From Thermococcus barophilus MP (GTDB lineage Archaea > Methanobacteriota_B > Thermococci > Thermococcales > Thermococcaceae), in NCBI RefSeq assembly GCF_000151105.2, contig NC_014804.1, forward strand, positions 1 to 64,000: DNA of 64,000 nucleotides. The letters are read 5' to 3'. Of the stretch, positions 44,967 through 54,620 are shown piece by piece. How positions within the stretch are numbered: position 1 is the stretch's first letter; the number at the start of each line of letters is the position of its first letter. The position numbers and the translations under genes are program-made. The notes under the pieces were generated by a model. The model ran no database searches. It was not told the DNA's origin and saw only the letters and a list, made by a program, of their open reading frames with translations.

Positions 44967-46199
44967 ATGAAGAGAAAGGGAATCTTGATTATCATAGATG
45001 GTCTTGGAGACAGACCCATAAAGGAATTTGGCGGAAAAACGCCATTGGAATATGCAAACACACCAAACCTTGATAAGCTTGCTAAAATAGGGATCCTTGG
45101 ACTGCAGGATCCGATAAAACCCGGACAGCCGGCAGGAAGCGACACAGCTCATCTCTCAATCTTTGGATACAATCCCTATAAAACCTACAGGGGAAGAGGG
45201 TTTTTTGAGGCATTAGGCGTTGGTTTGGACTTGGATAAAGATGATTTAGCTTTCAGGGTGAACTTTGCAACCATTAAAAACGGAATAATTGTTGACAGAA
45301 GAGCGGGGAGGATTTCAACTGAGGAAGCTCACGAGCTGGCAAAAGCGATTCAAGAAAACGTTAAGCTTCCAGTTGAGTTCATATTCAAGGGTGCAACTGG
45401 GCACAGGGCAGTCTTGGTGCTTAAGGGGATGGCTAAGGGTTACAAAGTCGGTGAGAATGATCCACATGAGGCAGGTAAACCACCGCACAAATTCACATAT
45501 GGGGATGAAGAGAGCAGGAAAGTTGCTGAGATTCTTGAGGAGTTTGTTCAAAAAGCTCATGAGGTTCTTGAAAACCATCCAGTCAACGAGAAGAGAAGAA
45601 AAGAAGGCAAGCCCGTTGCCAACTATCTTCTCATTAGAGGGGCTGGAACCTATCCAGATATTCCCATGAAGTTCACTGAACAATGGGGGGTGAAAGCTGC
45701 TGCTGTCCTTGCCACTGCTCTGGTTAAAGGTGTTGCAAGGGCTATTGGCTTTGACGTGTTCACACCGGAAGGAGCTACTGGTGAGTATAACACTGACGAA
45801 ATGGCAAAGGCTAAAGCGGCTGTTGAACTGTTGAAGGATTATGATTTTGTATTTGTTCATTTCAAACCCACAGATGCTGCAGGGCACGACAACAAGCCAA
45901 AGCTCAAGGCAGAGATGGTTGAGAAAGCCGACAGAATGATCGGCTACATCATCGAGAACATTGACCTGGAAAAGACGGTTATAGCTGTGACCGGTGACCA
46001 CTCAACTCCATGTGAGGTCATGAACCACAGCGGTGATCCGGTACCTCTCTTAATAGCCGGGGGAGGAGTTAGAACTGACTATGCAGAGAGCTTTGGAGAA
46101 AGGGAGTGCATGCGCGGCGGCATTGGAAGGGTCAAAGGACATGACATAGTCCCAATGATGATGGATCTGATGGGAAGAACAGAGAAGTTTGGAGCTTGA
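44967..46199 (+). CDS. apgM: Cofactor-independent phosphoglycerate mutase, archaeal type
   Basis: The 410-aa enzyme of the alkaline-phosphatase superfamily interconverts 3- and 2-phosphoglycerate in glycolysis and gluconeogenesis. ILIIIDGLGDRPI carries the first metal Asp, PAGSDTAHLSIFGY the Ser nucleophile, and VTGDHSTPCEVMNHSGDPVPLLIAG metal His and Asp residues near the C-terminus. Length equals that of Pyrococcus ApgM. ATG 44967 has GAGGTGG upstream; an open extension reaching 44811 overlaps the HIT gene and is rejected. Confidence 0.96.
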   Translation: MKRKGILIIIDGLGDRPIKEFGGKTPLEYANTPNLDKLAKIGILGLQDPIKPGQPAGSDTAHLSIFGYNPYKTYRGRGFFEALGVGLDLDKDDLAFRVNFATIKNGIIVDRRAGRISTEEAHELAKAIQENVKLPVEFIFKGATGHRAVLVLKGMAKGYKVGENDPHEAGKPPHKFTYGDEESRKVAEILEEFVQKAHEVLENHPVNEKRRKEGKPVANYLLIRGAGTYPDIPMKFTEQWGVKAAAVLATALVKGVARAIGFDVFTPEGATGEYNTDEMAKAKAAVELLKDYDFVFVHFKPTDAAGHDNKPKLKAEMVEKADRMIGYIIENIDLEKTVIAVTGDHSTPCEVMNHSGDPVPLLIAGGGVRTDYAESFGERECMRGGIGRVKGHDIVPMMMDLMGRTEKFGA

Positions 46200-46337
46200 T
46201 TCGATTTCTTTGCTTCCCTTATATTTTAATCTCACTTGAGCTTTTCGATCCTCTTCAGAGTTCTGTTATAAAGTGGACATAATATTTGGAAAGGTAGCTT
46301 GCTCTAAGAACTAACATAAGGGAGAAAAGAAAAGGGG

Positions 46338-46880
46338 TCACATGGTTGAGAGTATCTTTGTCGTGATATCGTTACCCTGCTTATCGTAAATTCTGTAGTA
46401 GCACTTGCACGGGAACTTCATTGCTGCTCTCCTCATTGCCTCAAGGGCAAACTTGAGGTGCTGCCTGTTAACCCTAACTGTAACTATCTTCTGGTCTCTC
46501 TTAAGCCTGGCGGCAAGTCCAATTGGCTTTCCAAATGGTCTCCTCATACCGTTTCCATAACGGTCTGCCTTTCTTCCGGTAGCCATTGGGTTTTCTCTGA
46601 GGACTTGGAACGGATAAACCCTGATCTTGAAGTGGTAGTTGCTCCTACCGACATTTTTCTGGAGGTATCTGTTCACCTGAATTCTCACTGCTTCAAGGGC
46701 GTTCTGTCTTATCTGGACAGGCTCAGCTGTGTGCAAACTAACCTCGAACTCAAAATCTCCAGCAGGATTTCCCATGTCAAAGATTGTGATCTTTGGACCG
46801 GGGGCACCTCTTATGTACTCTCTCCTTGTGTAAGCCGGTTTGTCAACGTATCTGTCAATCTTGGCTGGTCTCAAAGCCAT
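46338..46880 (-). CDS. rpl10e: Large-subunit ribosomal protein L10e (uL16)
   Basis: The 180-aa ribosomal protein starts [21 protein letters not shown] and contains the L10e segment [20 protein letters not shown] near the peptidyl-transferase and tRNA-binding region. Highly basic, full length. GGAGGTGA precedes the ATG. No other ribosomal protein gene adjoins it. The 138-bp gap on its 3' side shows only A/T-rich sequence. Confidence 0.97.
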   Translation of the reverse strand: MALRPAKIDRYVDKPAYTRREYIRGAPGPKITIFDMGNPAGDFEFEVSLHTAEPVQIRQNALEAVRIQVNRYLQKNVGRSNYHFKIRVYPFQVLRENPMATGRKADRYGNGMRRPFGKPIGLAARLKRDQKIVTVRVNRQHLKFALEAMRRAAMKFPCKCYYRIYDKQGNDITTKILSTM

Positions 46881-47001
46881 TCAACTCACCTCCATAATGA
46901 GCGTAACCTAAACTTAGGAAATCTACTCAGCTTATAAAAGTTTTGGAGTGCAGAGTTTTCAGGCTGCTCAATCTATATAAATTTTTTGCAATCGAAACAT
47001 G

Positions 47002-48165
47002 CTACCTCTTGCCATTTAGCATCACGGCAATCCCGAACAGCAGAAGTGACACCGGAGCAAATATCAGCAGTGCAGCTTTTAAAACAATCCCTAATATTGC
47101 AACTTCACCTAAGGAATAGGCAAGTCCAAAGACCAACTGCCCAGCAGTTGTGGATATATTCCTAACAGCGTTTATCCCTCCAATAGTAGCTGAGGCTCTC
47201 TTTGCTGACGCTAATAAACTTCTTGAGATTGGTCTGAAGGTTTGAGCGGCAAATATTGCCATTAAAATACCGAGGAATACAGTAATCGGATTTTTGATCG
47301 CTGCTAAAATTGGTGACACTCCAGCCAGAATTGATACAGTTATAAGGACTTTTCTCTCATTGCCCAAATCAGCGAACTTTGAAGGAATGTATGCCAAAAG
47401 TGTCGCTATGAAACCTATGAGTCCAATTAGCGTTGTTGCAGTTCCTCTATCCAAATTTAGCGTTTCGGCAACATAGACATAGGTTATCTCACCAGAGGTG
47501 AACGCTGCGAGGAATGAAATCAAAGCAGATAGGATTAAAATTTTCTTTGCATCAACTGGAGCTTCGCCTTCTTTTGTGTCTTTTTCTCTTTTGGGGACTA
47601 TCTTTTCGTAGAGAAGCCAGTATGAAAGCAACATACAGAGAGCCGTCAGGAAAAAGAAAAGAGATGCAAGGTACATCTGTCCTTTTAGTCCGAACTCTTG
47701 AGTTAGAGCGTAAGTGTAGTTGCCCAAAAGCCCGGCGAAGTTTCCGAAGATAAAGTACAAAGCTGTGACCCTGCTTCTGATCTCTTTGGGAGATGAAACA
47801 GCAATAACAAACTGGGCAATCGGCCACGCAATACCGTTCAGAAAGCCGTTCATGAGCTTGATTCCAACAACATGGATCCATGAAGAGGTGAATGGATACA
47901 GATTGACAGCTAGGGCATTGCCAGTCATTGCAAGGGCACCAAGATAGACTAAGCCTTTCCTTTTCTCTAAGAGTAAACCGCTAAAAAGCGCAGAGAGGGA
48001 TCGGGCTAAAATAAAAGAAGCTGAAATTACAGAGATGTTCACCATTGAGGCTTTAAGAATATCCCTGGTATAGAATGCAACGGCAGGGACGGCTAATCTA
48101 AAAGCCAGAGTTCCGGTAAAAGCCGATGCAATGAGAAGTGCTATTCCAAGACCCTGCTTTTTCAT
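47002..48165 (-). CDS. Major facilitator superfamily transporter
   Basis: The 387-aa protein has 12 hydrophobic helices with a central charged loop (KIVPKREKDTKEGEAPVDAKK), the MFS layout. The cytoplasmic loop LFSGLLLEKRKGLVYLG resembles MFS motif A (GxLxDRxGRK). It is divergent from the aminotransferase, with an intervening TATA (TTTTTATACA, near 48250) serving the latter. Substrate unknown; a drug or small-organic efflux role is possible but not shown. Confidence 0.88.
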   Translation of the reverse strand: MKKQGLGIALLIASAFTGTLAFRLAVPAVAFYTRDILKASMVNISVISASFILARSLSALFSGLLLEKRKGLVYLGALAMTGNALAVNLYPFTSSWIHVVGIKLMNGFLNGIAWPIAQFVIAVSSPKEIRSRVTALYFIFGNFAGLLGNYTYALTQEFGLKGQMYLASLFFFLTALCMLLSYWLLYEKIVPKREKDTKEGEAPVDAKKILILSALISFLAAFTSGEITYVYVAETLNLDRGTATTLIGLIGFIATLLAYIPSKFADLGNERKVLITVSILAGVSPILAAIKNPITVFLGILMAIFAAQTFRPISRSLLASAKRASATIGGINAVRNISTTAGQLVFGLAYSLGEVAILGIVLKAALLIFAPVSLLLFGIAVMLNGKR

Positions 48166-48291
48166 GGCACTCAGAATGGATGTGCAATGGGAATATTAAA
48201 ACTTATCTCTTTGCGTGATGATGAAGGTATAAACACATCTAAGAATACCTTTTTATACAATCTTTCCGCACTATTGAGTGAGGTGGTGTTT

Positions 48292-49443
48292 ATGCAGATG
48301 CAGTTTGAAGATGCTTACAAGGAAGTTTATGAGATCGTTAAGCCGAGATACAAGCTCTTCACAGCTGGTCCAGTTGCATGTTTCCCCGAGGTTCTTGAGA
48401 TAATGAAAGTTCAGATGTTCAGCCACAGAGCAAAGGAATACAAGGTAATCCACATGGACACCCTTGAAAGGCTTAAAAAATTCTTAGAAGCTGAAAACGG
48501 AGAGATAATTCTCTTCCCGAGTTCTGGAACTGGGTTTATGGAAGCAGCTGTTAGGAACACAGTTCCAAGGGGAGGAAAAGTTTTGGTTACCATAATTGGT
48601 GCATTTGGAAAGCGCTTTAAGGAAGTTGTTGAGTCGAATGGGAGAAAAGCCGTAACGCTTGAGTACGAACCCGGAAAGGCTGTGAAGCCAGAGGATCTCG
48701 ATGATGCATTAAGAAAAAACCCTGATGTTCATGCAGTAACTATAACATATAATGAAACTTCAACAGGCGTTCTCAATCCCCTTCCAGAGTTAGCCAAAGT
48801 TGTAAACGAACATGACAAGCTTCTCTTTGTGGATGCGGTTAGTGCAATGGGAGGGGCTGACATAAAATTTGACAAATGGGGAATCGACATAATTTTTGGA
48901 AGTTCACAGAAAGCTTTTGGTGTTCCACCTGGTCTGGCAATCGCTGCCATTAGCCAGAGGGTCTTTGAAATCGCCGAAAAGATGCCGGAGAGGGGCTGGT
49001 ACTTTGATCTGCCTCTCTATAAGAAGTTCAACTACAAGAAGCAGGGGACGCCTTCAACCCCACCGATGCCTCAGGTCTTTGGTCTCAACGTTGTGTTGAG
49101 AATCATAGAGAAGATGGGCGGCAAGGAAGAGTGGCTCAAGATGTATCAGAAGAGGGCGGAGATGATAAGGAACGGGGTTAGGGAGATAGGTCTTGAGATC
49201 TTAGCAGAGCCCGGTTATGAAAGCCCAACAATAACTGCTGTCCTAACGCCAGAGGGCATAAAGGGCGAGGAAGTTTACAATGCAATGCGTGAAAGGGGCT
49301 TTGAACTGGCAAAGGGTTACGGTGAGGGAATTAAAGAAAAGACATTTAGGATTGGCCACATGGGATACATGACATTTGAAGACATTGAGGAGATGCTCCA
49401 AAACTTAAAAGAAGTTATAGAAGAACTGAAGAAGAAAGCTTAG
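48292..49443 (+). CDS. Class V aminotransferase, alanine-glyoxylate/serine-pyruvate type
   Basis: The 383-aa PLP enzyme has FTAGPVACFPEVLEIM (substrate N-terminal motif), SSGTGFMEAAVRN (cofactor phosphate), VDAVSAMGGADI (PLP Asp) and the Schiff-base region FGSSQKAFGVPPG. It probably transfers amino groups between alanine or serine and glyoxylate or pyruvate; family members in Thermococcales also use tryptophan or aspartate analogues. ATG 48292 follows GAGGTGG. The TATA lies near 48250. Its 3' end overlaps the convergent NTPase gene by 4 bp. Confidence 0.9.
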   Translation: MQMQFEDAYKEVYEIVKPRYKLFTAGPVACFPEVLEIMKVQMFSHRAKEYKVIHMDTLERLKKFLEAENGEIILFPSSGTGFMEAAVRNTVPRGGKVLVTIIGAFGKRFKEVVESNGRKAVTLEYEPGKAVKPEDLDDALRKNPDVHAVTITYNETSTGVLNPLPELAKVVNEHDKLLFVDAVSAMGGADIKFDKWGIDIIFGSSQKAFGVPPGLAIAAISQRVFEIAEKMPERGWYFDLPLYKKFNYKKQGTPSTPPMPQVFGLNVVLRIIEKMGGKEEWLKMYQKRAEMIRNGVREIGLEILAEPGYESPTITAVLTPEGIKGEEVYNAMRERGFELAKGYGEGIKEKTFRIGHMGYMTFEDIEEMLQNLKEVIEELKKKA

Positions 49444-50033
49444 CATATCTTTTCAAGCTTTATCTTTTTTCCTTCTTCAACAACTTTATAGATTGCATTA
49501 ACTTTTCTGGCTCCCTCTTTTATATCGCGGTAGAGCTCAATTACAAGTTCAAACCTTTTTAGAGTCTCATCATCTATCTTAAGCCAGTGTTTAACTTCAC
49601 TCACTACGTCCCTTGAAAGTATGAGAGAGGATATTATGAATGCATAGTCATCTATAAGCTCTCCCAGAATCAGGGGCACGTTAATTGTGTGGAGAGTGTC
49701 TATAACAACGTAATCGGGATTGAGTTTTTTGATTTCCCCAATCACTTCCTTCGTTCTTGTTCTAACGCTCTTTTTGTCGAATTCAGTGTTTATAATCTCA
49801 ATGTTTTCTTTGAAGGGTTTGAACTCATTATAAGCCGTTACAACTGCTATTTTCCACTCATCGGGAATTAAATGAACCATAGCCTCAATCAGCTTTGTTT
49901 TACCTGCTCTGCTTGCTCCTACAACTAAAATGTCGCTTTTTCTGAGAAGGGCATTTTTAATAGTCTCAAGCTGTTCATTGGTTATGTTACCATAGCGGAG
50001 CAAATCTTCTGGAGTAAAGATGTAAACTCCCAT
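49440..50033 (-). CDS. Small P-loop NTPase (VirB11/PilT-like core)
   Basis: The 197-aa protein has a Walker A motif DILVVGASRAGKTKLIEAM (residues about 33-51), a Walker B DYVVIDTLHTI, and a helical N-terminus EDLLRYGNITNEQLETI. The layout, without N-terminal domain, resembles the core of type II/IV secretion ATPases, in which a short helix precedes GxxxxGKT. No pilus or secretion genes adjoin it. ATG 50033 follows GGTGAC. It lies between the aminotransferase and the exported-protein cluster, divergent from the latter. Function unassigned. Confidence 0.65.
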   Translation of the reverse strand: MGVYIFTPEDLLRYGNITNEQLETIKNALLRKSDILVVGASRAGKTKLIEAMVHLIPDEWKIAVVTAYNEFKPFKENIEIINTEFDKKSVRTRTKEVIGEIKKLNPDYVVIDTLHTINVPLILGELIDDYAFIISSLILSRDVVSEVKHWLKIDDETLKRFELVIELYRDIKEGARKVNAIYKVVEEGKKIKLEKIC

Positions 50034-50199
50034 TTTTGTCACCGTAGAATAGTTGATTGGGGGGGTTATAATGGTATCGATGTGGGATGTTTGATTTTTG
50101 GAGTTGAGTAATTTTCTTTTACTTTGTTGTTTTGGGATGTTTATGTTCGGGTTTTTGGTGGTTGTATTTTGTTTTTTGCTTTGCTTCGTAATTGGAAAA

Positions 50200-50209
50200 G
50201 TATTTATAG
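50200..50209 (+). promoter_or_regulatory. TATA box of the exported-protein cluster
   Basis: GTATTTATAG lies about 50 nt before ATG 50256. The 222-bp gap is T/G-rich on the plus strand, unlike neighbouring gaps, and contains no other gene that I can support. Confidence 0.55.
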
Positions 50210-50255
50210 TACTTTTGGCTATGGTATTAGTGATGAGCTTGTTTGGGGGGGGCGA

Positions 50256-51674
50256 ATGCGGAAGTGGGTAGTTTTGGGCGTTGTTGTGCTGTTAGTGTTT
50301 AGCAGTTTTGGTTTTGTGTTTGCTGAACAGTTTCAAGAAGTAAAGGATTTGCAAGTTAAGACTGAGAAGTGTGAAGGCTGTTCTTGCCAGGATTTCGATG
50401 TTGATAAGGCTTTGAGTGAAGTGAATGCAAAGATAGAGAATTTAACCAAAGTGATTAACCAAGAAGAAGCAGAGTTGCAGAAGCTTTACGCTGAACTCAA
50501 CAGGACTAAGAGCATTGAAACTCTTGAGAAGATTGTTAAGCTTGAGGATAAGGTTCAGAATATAAAACATGATTTGAAAGCCTTTGAGCGTCAAAAGCTT
50601 AGTTTGGAGTTGGTTAAAAAGTATACTCGTAAGACTCCTTATGGGCTTCAGGTTCTTTATTATAAGCTTCCTAGGGAGGATGTGTTGGTCAAGCAATACA
50701 TAGAGAAAGTTCATCCTGTTAGGGAGGATGTTGATTTAGATTGGTTTATTGCTTTTTACAGGCAGGCTGGTGAGTTGACTTTTGATGAGTATATTGAGAC
50801 CGACATGAAGCTTAGGGAGACTCTTAAAGCAGTGAAAGCTGGTAATGCTACAATTGAGGATGCTTTAAAGCTTATTCAGCAAAGGAAGGAAATCTGGGAC
50901 AGAATTTATGGATACTTAGAAGAGAAGACCAAACTTGAAACAATCAAAAGACTTAAAGAACTCGGAAAACAACAAACAATCATGAAAACGATAGGAATAC
51001 AACCACTAGGAATTGACAATATAATTTACTATAGCGAACTTGGAACACGATATGTATGTTCTCAAGTCTCTATTGGTGGTGTTTTGTATTGTGGCGGGGA
51101 CAATCCCTTAAAAGATACATTGCCTCCTTACTATATAAGTCCAGTAGAATACAGGGATTTAGAGCCTATTGCTGTGTGGGTTGGAGTGTATGCTTCAGAT
51201 ACTCCAAATTCGGACTATTATTTGGGCCAATTTTGTGTATACACTTTCAAAAAAGAAAGCGAATTACACTACTATTGGGAAAGGGCAAGAAACTATGATG
51301 TGCGAGCTAAGTCCATTCAAATAAAATACTTCTATGATGGCATAGCTTACAATCCAAAAACCTCCGAAGAACAAGTAGCCAATCTCATCTGGCAATTTGA
51401 ATGTAATGCTAACGGATGTTGGCTTACAAGTTATAGACCACATCTACCCAATCCAGATAATCCATATTATATTCCAAATGACAATTATAGGCTGTACGTC
51501 TACTGGAGAGTATTAAGCTCAAATTGTTGCAAAAGTGGTAGCAGTCATGACAATCCCTATGGATGTCTTTGGGCTAATGGTCACTGTGGTGGTTGTTTCG
51601 CCCCAGATGATTCAGCATCTCAGTATTTCCCCCATGTAGATAGGCCATATCAGGTGGATATCCCCCAAAGCTAA
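50256..51674 (+). CDS. Exported cysteine-rich protein with coiled coil
   Basis: The 472-aa protein begins with a signal peptide (MRKWVVLGVVVLLVFSSFGF, then VFAEQ). Next come a cysteine motif CEGCSCQDF, a coiled coil of about 70 residues (VNAKIENLTKVINQEEAELQ onward), a helical middle part with a second coiled stretch, and a C-terminal beta-rich domain. That domain contains cysteines in pairs and triplets: VCSQVS, LYCGGD, FECNANGCW, SSNCCKSG, YGCLWANGHCGGCFAPDD. GGGGGGCGA precedes the ATG. A decayed copy of the last motif lies at 53242-53364, so the family duplicated here. No family recognised. Confidence 0.8.
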   Translation: MRKWVVLGVVVLLVFSSFGFVFAEQFQEVKDLQVKTEKCEGCSCQDFDVDKALSEVNAKIENLTKVINQEEAELQKLYAELNRTKSIETLEKIVKLEDKVQNIKHDLKAFERQKLSLELVKKYTRKTPYGLQVLYYKLPREDVLVKQYIEKVHPVREDVDLDWFIAFYRQAGELTFDEYIETDMKLRETLKAVKAGNATIEDALKLIQQRKEIWDRIYGYLEEKTKLETIKRLKELGKQQTIMKTIGIQPLGIDNIIYYSELGTRYVCSQVSIGGVLYCGGDNPLKDTLPPYYISPVEYRDLEPIAVWVGVYASDTPNSDYYLGQFCVYTFKKESELHYYWERARNYDVRAKSIQIKYFYDGIAYNPKTSEEQVANLIWQFECNANGCWLTSYRPHLPNPDNPYYIPNDNYRLYVYWRVLSSNCCKSGSSHDNPYGCLWANGHCGGCFAPDDSASQYFPHVDRPYQVDIPQS

Positions 51675-51687
51675 AGGAGGGTGCACA

Positions 51688-53164
51688 TTGAAAAGAATGC
51701 TATTTTTCTTTCTTTTCATTTTATTATTTCAAGAAAGTTTTGTATACAGTTGGATTACCCTCGTTCCCGTGTCACCACTTTCACAAAGCATTTATTATGC
51801 TCCTCGTGATGTTACAATTTTTTCAGTGTCAAATGATAGCAGACATGTAGCAGTGGGTTTCAATGCTATCTGCATTTACATCAATAATCCAGAGGGAGGA
51901 ACGTATGAGCGTTGTGACGGAAGTGCCTCAATATATCTCCTCAAAGATGGAGAACTCCTTTGGAAAAAGGAAAACATTGGAGATTTCATTGTGAGCCTTT
52001 CACTCTCTTCTAACTATGTTGCTGTTGCAGTTCAAAAGGCTCAAAAAATAGGAGTAGGGTTTATTTACCTCTTCGATCGGAAAGGGAATTTAATTTGGAG
52101 AAAGGAAACTGAATGGCCCCAAAGAATTATCATCACAACCAAAAATAATATAATACTTGGAACTCAAGATGACTATGTTTATGCATTTGACAAGGAAGGG
52201 AACTTGCTGTGGAAGAAAAGGGCGGGAGGAATACTTGACATATCCGTAGATGGGAACTATATAGTTGCGGGCTCCACTAACACTAAAACAATCTATCTGC
52301 TCGACAGAAACGGAACAATACTCTGGAGGCGTGAAGTTGGCTTACTTGGCAATGCTGCAATATCAGAAAAAGGAGAGTATGTAGCAACAATTGTTTTTGA
52401 TAATTACAACGATTACTACAATTCCAAAAACGGCAAAGTACTGATTTTTAACAAAGCTGGAAAGCTTTTGCATGAATATAAAAATGTTTCCACGTTTTCA
52501 CTTTCAAAAGAAGGGAAGTACTTAGCACTAGCTTTTAGAGACAACATAGTCCTCTTGGACATTGAAGGGGGTATAATGTGGGAGAGAAGTATTAAAAATG
52601 GAATGCTAATTTCCCTCAATAATGACCTTATGCAATTGGTACCACCAATGGTAAATTATATATCTCACAACTGAAGGCAAAATTTTAGATGAACACTGGT
52701 TGGGGGTAAAGATAAAGGAATTAAAAATTAAAAAAGATAGAATAATGGCTGGCTCTGGAAGGAGACTCTACATCTTTAGGGTTCTTCATTTAAGCTGTTT
52801 GTTTGGGCCTTTTAGTGAGCCGCTCCAAGTTTCAAACGCTGCGGTTGTTAAGGGGAATACAACGTACATAATCTCAACAGACGGGATAATACTACTCAAT
52901 AACGAAGGTTTTTTAAAAGCTATACAACTCCAGATTCCACCAACTAAGGTTTATGCTGATGCGAACTGGAGGTATTTGGCTTTAGCTTGGAACAAAACAA
53001 TCTGTGTTTTTAACAGTGATTTAAATCCAATTTATGAGTGTAAAAGCTTCAAGAACGAAATTACAGGCGTAAGACTCTGTGGCTCATATCTAACAGTTTG
53101 TTTCAAGGAAAGAATTGTAAAATTTAAAATAAATCAAAAAATAGGTAAGTTTGTCTGGATTTAA
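51688..53164 (+). pseudogene. Exported beta-propeller protein interrupted by two frameshifts
   Basis: A TTG start with AAAGGAGG 7 nt upstream opens a 328-codon frame with a signal peptide (KRMLFFFLFILLFQESFVYS). It then shows PQQ/WD-like repeats of the form hhhhxxGxxhWxK: LLKDGELLWKKEN, LFDRKGNLIWRKE, AFDKEGNLLWKKR, LLDRNGTILWRRE, LLDIEGGIMWERS. The frame leaves the expected sequence near 52631, is restored to IGTTNGKLY in another frame, then shifts again near 52660. From there YLTTEGKILDEHW continues into a frame open to 53164. Both changes look like loss of one T. The joined product would be about 490 aa with two or more further blades. Sequencing error is the alternative. Confidence 0.75.
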
Positions 53165-53241
53165 ACTTAATATTTGGATAAAAGAAGAAGCTAACTGAAA
53201 ATGCTCACATCAAAGCTGAAACATAAAGAAGGAGGGAATAA

Positions 53242-53364
53242 TATGGTTTTTCATACTATAAGAAAAAGGATTTCGGAAGTTCGTGTAAGTGGGCTAATAG
53301 GCATTGTTCGAGCTGTTTTGCTCCGGATGAATCGAAATCGCAGAACTTTCCTTATGAAGGGTGA
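53242..53364 (+). pseudogene. Decayed C-terminal fragment of the cysteine-rich exported protein
   Basis: In this frame the segment reads KWANRHCSSCFAPDESKSQN and stops soon after. It matches WANGHCGGCFAPDDSASQYF near the end of the protein at 50256-51674. The preceding frame is closed by a stop at 53239. A good ribosome binding site (AAGGAGGGA, about 53229-53237) and ATG 53243 exist in a different frame and could make an unrelated 49-aa basic peptide ending at 53392; that is probably accidental. I read it as the remnant of a second cysteine-rich gene. Confidence 0.7.
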
Positions 53365-53378
53365 AGAGGTGTGGAAAA

Positions 53379-54581
53379 GTGAAGCTCTTTAAACTTTTTT
53401 TATTATTTTTGCTTTTTATTTTGGTCTCTGTGGTTATAATCAACCAAAATACTCAAGAACAGAAAAATAAAAATGAGTTTTCTAATGTTACTTCTAATGA
53501 CATTTTCATACACTCCTTTGAGCATTTAGAAAATAAAACACCACTTGAAGGAGAATTTAAACCGATTTTAACTCTCCCTGCTTGGGATTTTCAGGGTTTC
53601 GAGGATAGGCTTTTTGTTTATTATAATGGAACACTTAAGGTCTACAATGTAAAAAGTGGAAAGCTTCTTTTGAACGTGACTCCTGTTTACGATTATTACT
53701 TTTCAAACCGTTATGCTTATATAAAAACCGACAATGGAAGTTTTGTTCTGGATTATGAAACTTTAAGACTAGCACCAATAGACACAGACAAAAATGTTGA
53801 ATATGCTTTTAACCTCGGTAATTGCAGGATTACAGCAAGAGAAAAAAGCATATTAGTGAACTCCCAAGTATTTACATTTAACTCAACGCCAAAAGTCGCG
53901 TTCTTTCCTAACGGATTTGTAGTTTATGGATTATACAAAGATAGAGAGACAAGAGTAATATTTTTTGACGAGAGGTGCAATATTCTAAATGATACAATAA
54001 TTTCGAACTATCCTCTTGTATGTAAGGTAGTGGATCACAAAATTTTCTTTATTCGGCGTGGTTTATTTGCAGTGAATCAATCTAAGTTTCCAAAGCTCAA
54101 AGGTGAGCAGGTTTTGCATGAATATTTGTCAATGAGTAGTGTTTATCTTTTTAATTCAAAAGGACAAGAAATAGCAAGTTTAGGAATGGGTGGTATAATT
54201 GGGTTTTACAACAATACACTTTATTCTTTTAAGGTAAACCCAGACTATTGTGATGAGCTGATAAAGTTTTATTTATCAAACAAGTCCCTCAAGAAACAAT
54301 GTTTTAGAGTCTCTCATTATAGTGGATGGTTTGTATCTCAGGGAACATTTGGAGATTTTGGGGATGGATTTATGGCATTCGCTTACTGGGGGTTCTCGGG
54401 AGAAAGTGGAACTGCTTACAATTACCTCTGCGTGTATGTTTATGATAAACGTCTCAACTGCATTCCCTATTACTCAGGAACTAAAAGGGTAAGCCCAATT
54501 GATGAAATAAAAGCCTGGGATAGATATTTTGCAATTGTACCAAGAGGTTCTGAAGAGGTTGTTGTTTATGAGGTTGAATAA
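53379..54581 (+). CDS. Membrane-anchored beta-propeller-like protein
   Basis: The 400-aa protein has an N-terminal signal anchor (LFKLFLLFLLFILVSVVIIN) followed by an Asn/Thr-rich linker (NVTSNDIF...) and then about 300 residues of beta-strand repeats ending in short turns such as YYNGTLKVYNVKSGKLLLN and LFNSKGQEIASLG. Several N-x-S/T sites occur, as is common for exported archaeal proteins. GTG 53379 with GAGGTG upstream is preferred to GTG 53361. It probably lies on the outer cell surface. It shares layout, but little sequence, with the propellers on either side. Confidence 0.72.
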   Translation: MKLFKLFLLFLLFILVSVVIINQNTQEQKNKNEFSNVTSNDIFIHSFEHLENKTPLEGEFKPILTLPAWDFQGFEDRLFVYYNGTLKVYNVKSGKLLLNVTPVYDYYFSNRYAYIKTDNGSFVLDYETLRLAPIDTDKNVEYAFNLGNCRITAREKSILVNSQVFTFNSTPKVAFFPNGFVVYGLYKDRETRVIFFDERCNILNDTIISNYPLVCKVVDHKIFFIRRGLFAVNQSKFPKLKGEQVLHEYLSMSSVYLFNSKGQEIASLGMGGIIGFYNNTLYSFKVNPDYCDELIKFYLSNKSLKKQCFRVSHYSGWFVSQGTFGDFGDGFMAFAYWGFSGESGTAYNYLCVYVYDKRLNCIPYYSGTKRVSPIDEIKAWDRYFAIVPRGSEEVVVYEVE

Positions 54582-54620
54582 TATTACGCATTGATTGAAC
54601 ACTTGAATGAGGTGTTAAAA

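Noticed and set aside
49440-50033. Resemblance of VVIDTLHTI in the NTPase to the DTLH block of DUF257 proteins
   Set aside because: Only a short hydrophobic strand is shared. Walker A is intact here and absent in DUF257, so common origin at family level is not supported.
53243-53392. 49-aa basic peptide with good ribosome binding site
   Set aside because: The conserved cysteine motif lies in a different frame over the same DNA, so the region is better explained as a gene remnant. Kept only as a remark.
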